Part shown: positions 37,982 through 38,796 of the stretch, in pieces | How positions within the stretch are numbered: position 1 is the first letter of the stretch | How the letters are laid out: every line of letters begins with the position of its first letter | Assembly (NCBI GenBank): GCA_036565605.1 | Contig: DATCXV010000022.1 | Coordinates: 1 to 38,796 of the forward strand | Direction of reading: 5' to 3' | Source of the DNA: UBA6065 sp036565605 | GTDB taxonomy: Bacteria; Patescibacteriota; Minisyncoccia; Phycocordibacterales; UBA6065 | DNA length: 38,796 nt | Notes under the pieces: generated by a model | What the model was told of the DNA's origin: nothing | The model's input: only the letters and a program-made list of their open reading frames with translations | The model's database searches: none | Translations under genes and position numbers: made by a program

Positions 37982-38054
37982 TGCGCCCTGAGGGACTTGA
38001 ACCCCCGACCTTCTCAGTGTAAATGAGCTGCTCTACCAACTGAGCTAAGGGCGC
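37982..38054 (-). tRNA. tRNA-Val(UAC)
   Basis: Acceptor GCGCCCT/AGGGCGC, D-stem GCTC/GAGC, anticodon loop TTTACAC (anticodon TAC), TTCAAGT T-loop, discriminator A. CCA not encoded. Confidence 0.96.
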
Positions 38055-38062
38055 GTCAGGCT

Positions 38063-38091
38063 AGAGTAGCTGATTTCATTTAAAAATTCAA
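38063..38091 (-). promoter_or_regulatory. Promoter of tRNA-Val
   Basis: On the minus strand TTGAAT (38086-38091), 17-base spacer, TACTCT (38063-38068), 8 bases before the tRNA. Confidence 0.7.
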
Positions 38092-38108
38092 CGCGAACGG
38101 CTCGATTC

Positions 38109-38137
38109 TTGCCTTTTGTCCCTTCGCATGCTACATT
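38109..38137 (+). promoter_or_regulatory. Promoter of rplS
   Basis: TTGCCT (38109-38114), 17-base spacer, TACATT (38132-38137) with TGC in front. Predicted leader about 16 bases. Confidence 0.5.
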
Positions 38138-38159
38138 TACCGCCACCACATTTAATCCT

Positions 38160-38603
38160 ATGGAAACCTCCGTCATCACTTCTCCGGTCGACATGAGCGC
38201 ACGCAAGGCTTTGGCTTTGCGCTCGGGCGACACGGTTCGCGTCTGGCAGAAGATCAAGGAAGGCGACAAGACCCGCCTTCAGGCATTCGAAGGCCTCATT
38301 CTTTCTCGCAAACACGGCGATGAAGCCGGTGCGACGTTTACTGTCCGCAAGGTTGTCGACGGCGTTGGTGTTGAAAGGATTTTCCCAATCTACTCGCCAA
38401 TGATCGACGAAATCGAGATCGTCCGCCGCTCCAAGGTCCGCCGCTCCAAGCTTTACTTCGTCCGCGAGAAGGCAGCAAAGGAGATCAAGCGCCAGATGCG
38501 AAATCTTCGTACGGACAAAGAGGCTCGCACCGATGTTGTGAAGAGTACCAAGAAAGAGGAAGTAAAGGCCGAAGAGCCAAAGACGGAAGCTTCCGCGAAG
38601 TAA
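38160..38603 (+). CDS. rplS: 50S ribosomal protein L19
   Basis: A 147-residue protein. The L19 core is complete: LRSGDTVRVWQKIKEG, RLQAFEGLILSRKH, TFTVRKVVDGVGVERIFPIYSP and VRRSKVRRSKLYFVREKAAKEIK (segments between about 18 and 115). A Lys/Glu/Ala-rich tail of about 30 residues is extra compared with E. coli L19 (115). L19 sits at the 30S-50S interface. ATG 38160 is used; the extended frame upstream would overlap the promoter. A terminator follows. Confidence 0.95.
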   Translation: METSVITSPVDMSARKALALRSGDTVRVWQKIKEGDKTRLQAFEGLILSRKHGDEAGATFTVRKVVDGVGVERIFPIYSPMIDEIEIVRRSKVRRSKLYFVREKAAKEIKRQMRNLRTDKEARTDVVKSTKKEEVKAEEPKTEASAK

Positions 38604-38609
38604 TATGGA

Positions 38610-38640
38610 AACGGCCCGCCAAAAGGCGGGCCGTTTGATT
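38610..38640 (+). terminator. Intrinsic terminator after rplS
   Basis: ACGGCCCGCC/GGCGGGCCGT perfect 10-bp stem (38611-38620/38625-38634) with AAAA loop, followed by a short T-rich tract. Confidence 0.85.
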
Positions 38641-38652
38641 TCTATTGATTTA

Positions 38653-38681
38653 TTGATTTTGAGGCCGCTTTCGGCTATCAT
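38653..38681 (+). promoter_or_regulatory. Promoter of tRNA-Leu
   Basis: TTGATT (38653-38658), 17-base spacer, TATCAT (38676-38681), 16 bases before the tRNA. Confidence 0.65.
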
Positions 38682-38697
38682 GCGACGGTTGGAATAT

Positions 38698-38779
38698 GCG
38701 CGGGTGGCGAAATTGGCAGACGCACTACCTTGAGGTGGTAGCGCCGTAAGGCGTGGAGGTTCAAGTCCTCTCCCGCGCA
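38698..38779 (+). tRNA. tRNA-Leu(GAG)
   Basis: Class II tRNA: acceptor GCGCGGG/CCCGCGC, anticodon stem CTACC/GGTAG with loop TTGAGGT (anticodon GAG), variable arm GCGCC...GGCGT, TTCAAGT T-loop, discriminator A. CCA not encoded. Confidence 0.95.
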
Positions 38780-38796
38780 CACGGAGAAGAAACGGC

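Noticed and set aside
38088..38780. Long antisense frame over rplS
   Set aside because: It is the shadow of rplS and also spans the tRNA-Leu gene.
1..38796. CRISPR arrays, insertion sequences, prophage or integrase genes
   Set aside because: No regular short repeats with spacers, transposase, recombinase or phage motifs were seen on either strand.

Overview
The window looks like a piece of a Patescibacteria / Candidate Phyla Radiation chromosome, most likely of Parcubacteria type. This is inferred from the gene set and from family knowledge; no database search was possible. Pointers are: very compact coding with many 1-4 base overlaps; a PrgI / TraC-like / VirB4 / VirB2-like operon; a DNA polymerase I that has lost its proofreading domain; a VanW protein; a small PilM-PilN-PilO set; and an N-terminally shortened Mur ligase. 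UGA is used as a stop codon (for example at the end of the VanW and MBL genes), so this is not one of the code-25 lineages.

Layout. 1-6473: a cell-surface type IV secretion / conjugation-like operon (partial gene, PrgI, TraC-like, VirB4, Ig-like exported protein, VirB2-like protein with a large Cys-rich tail, beta-propeller-like protein). 6505-10880: the replication origin neighbourhood, yidC-rnpA-rpmH facing left and dnaA, oriC, dnaN and a short DUF721/DciA-like gene facing right. 10881-20835: class A PBP, tyrS, a very acidic protein, ruvC, an unknown 325-residue protein, yebC, ruvB, a structured RNA gene (18411-18656), a coiled-coil protein and pilB. 20849-26413: a 111-bp inverted-repeat element, tsaE, a second RNA gene made of 16S- and 23S-like blocks (21424-21764), def, polA, a holA-like gene, a hypothetical gene and tRNA-Lys. 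26428-31325: SpoU methylase, mutM, Mur ligase, ruvA, rpsT, two tRNAs and small membrane proteins. 31335-37732: vanW, MBL hydrolase, a TrpC-like half protein, GNAT, ruvX, a tRNA-binding protein, dedA and the pilMNO-like cluster. 37746-38779: tRNA genes around rplS.

How the genes work together. The window carries the initiator, clamp and probable origin, with a candidate DciA-type helicase loader beside dnaN. RuvA, RuvB, RuvC and RuvX are all present, as are MutM and PolA, so recombination and repair are well represented. Two envelope machines are encoded: a T4SS-like operon and type IV pilus parts. The pilus genes are split between pilB and the pilMNO-like cluster about 14 kb away.

Two features stand out. 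First, two free-standing RNA genes each have a recognisable promoter and an intrinsic terminator and match none of the standard housekeeping RNAs I checked by eye. One is a mosaic of rRNA-like segments; the other folds by inspection into a four-way junction with almost no unpaired linkers. Second, many genes have a -10 box ending exactly 6-7 bases before the start codon, so their mRNAs are probably leaderless. The def gene, with a full promoter, a leader and a strong Shine-Dalgarno site, is a contrast.
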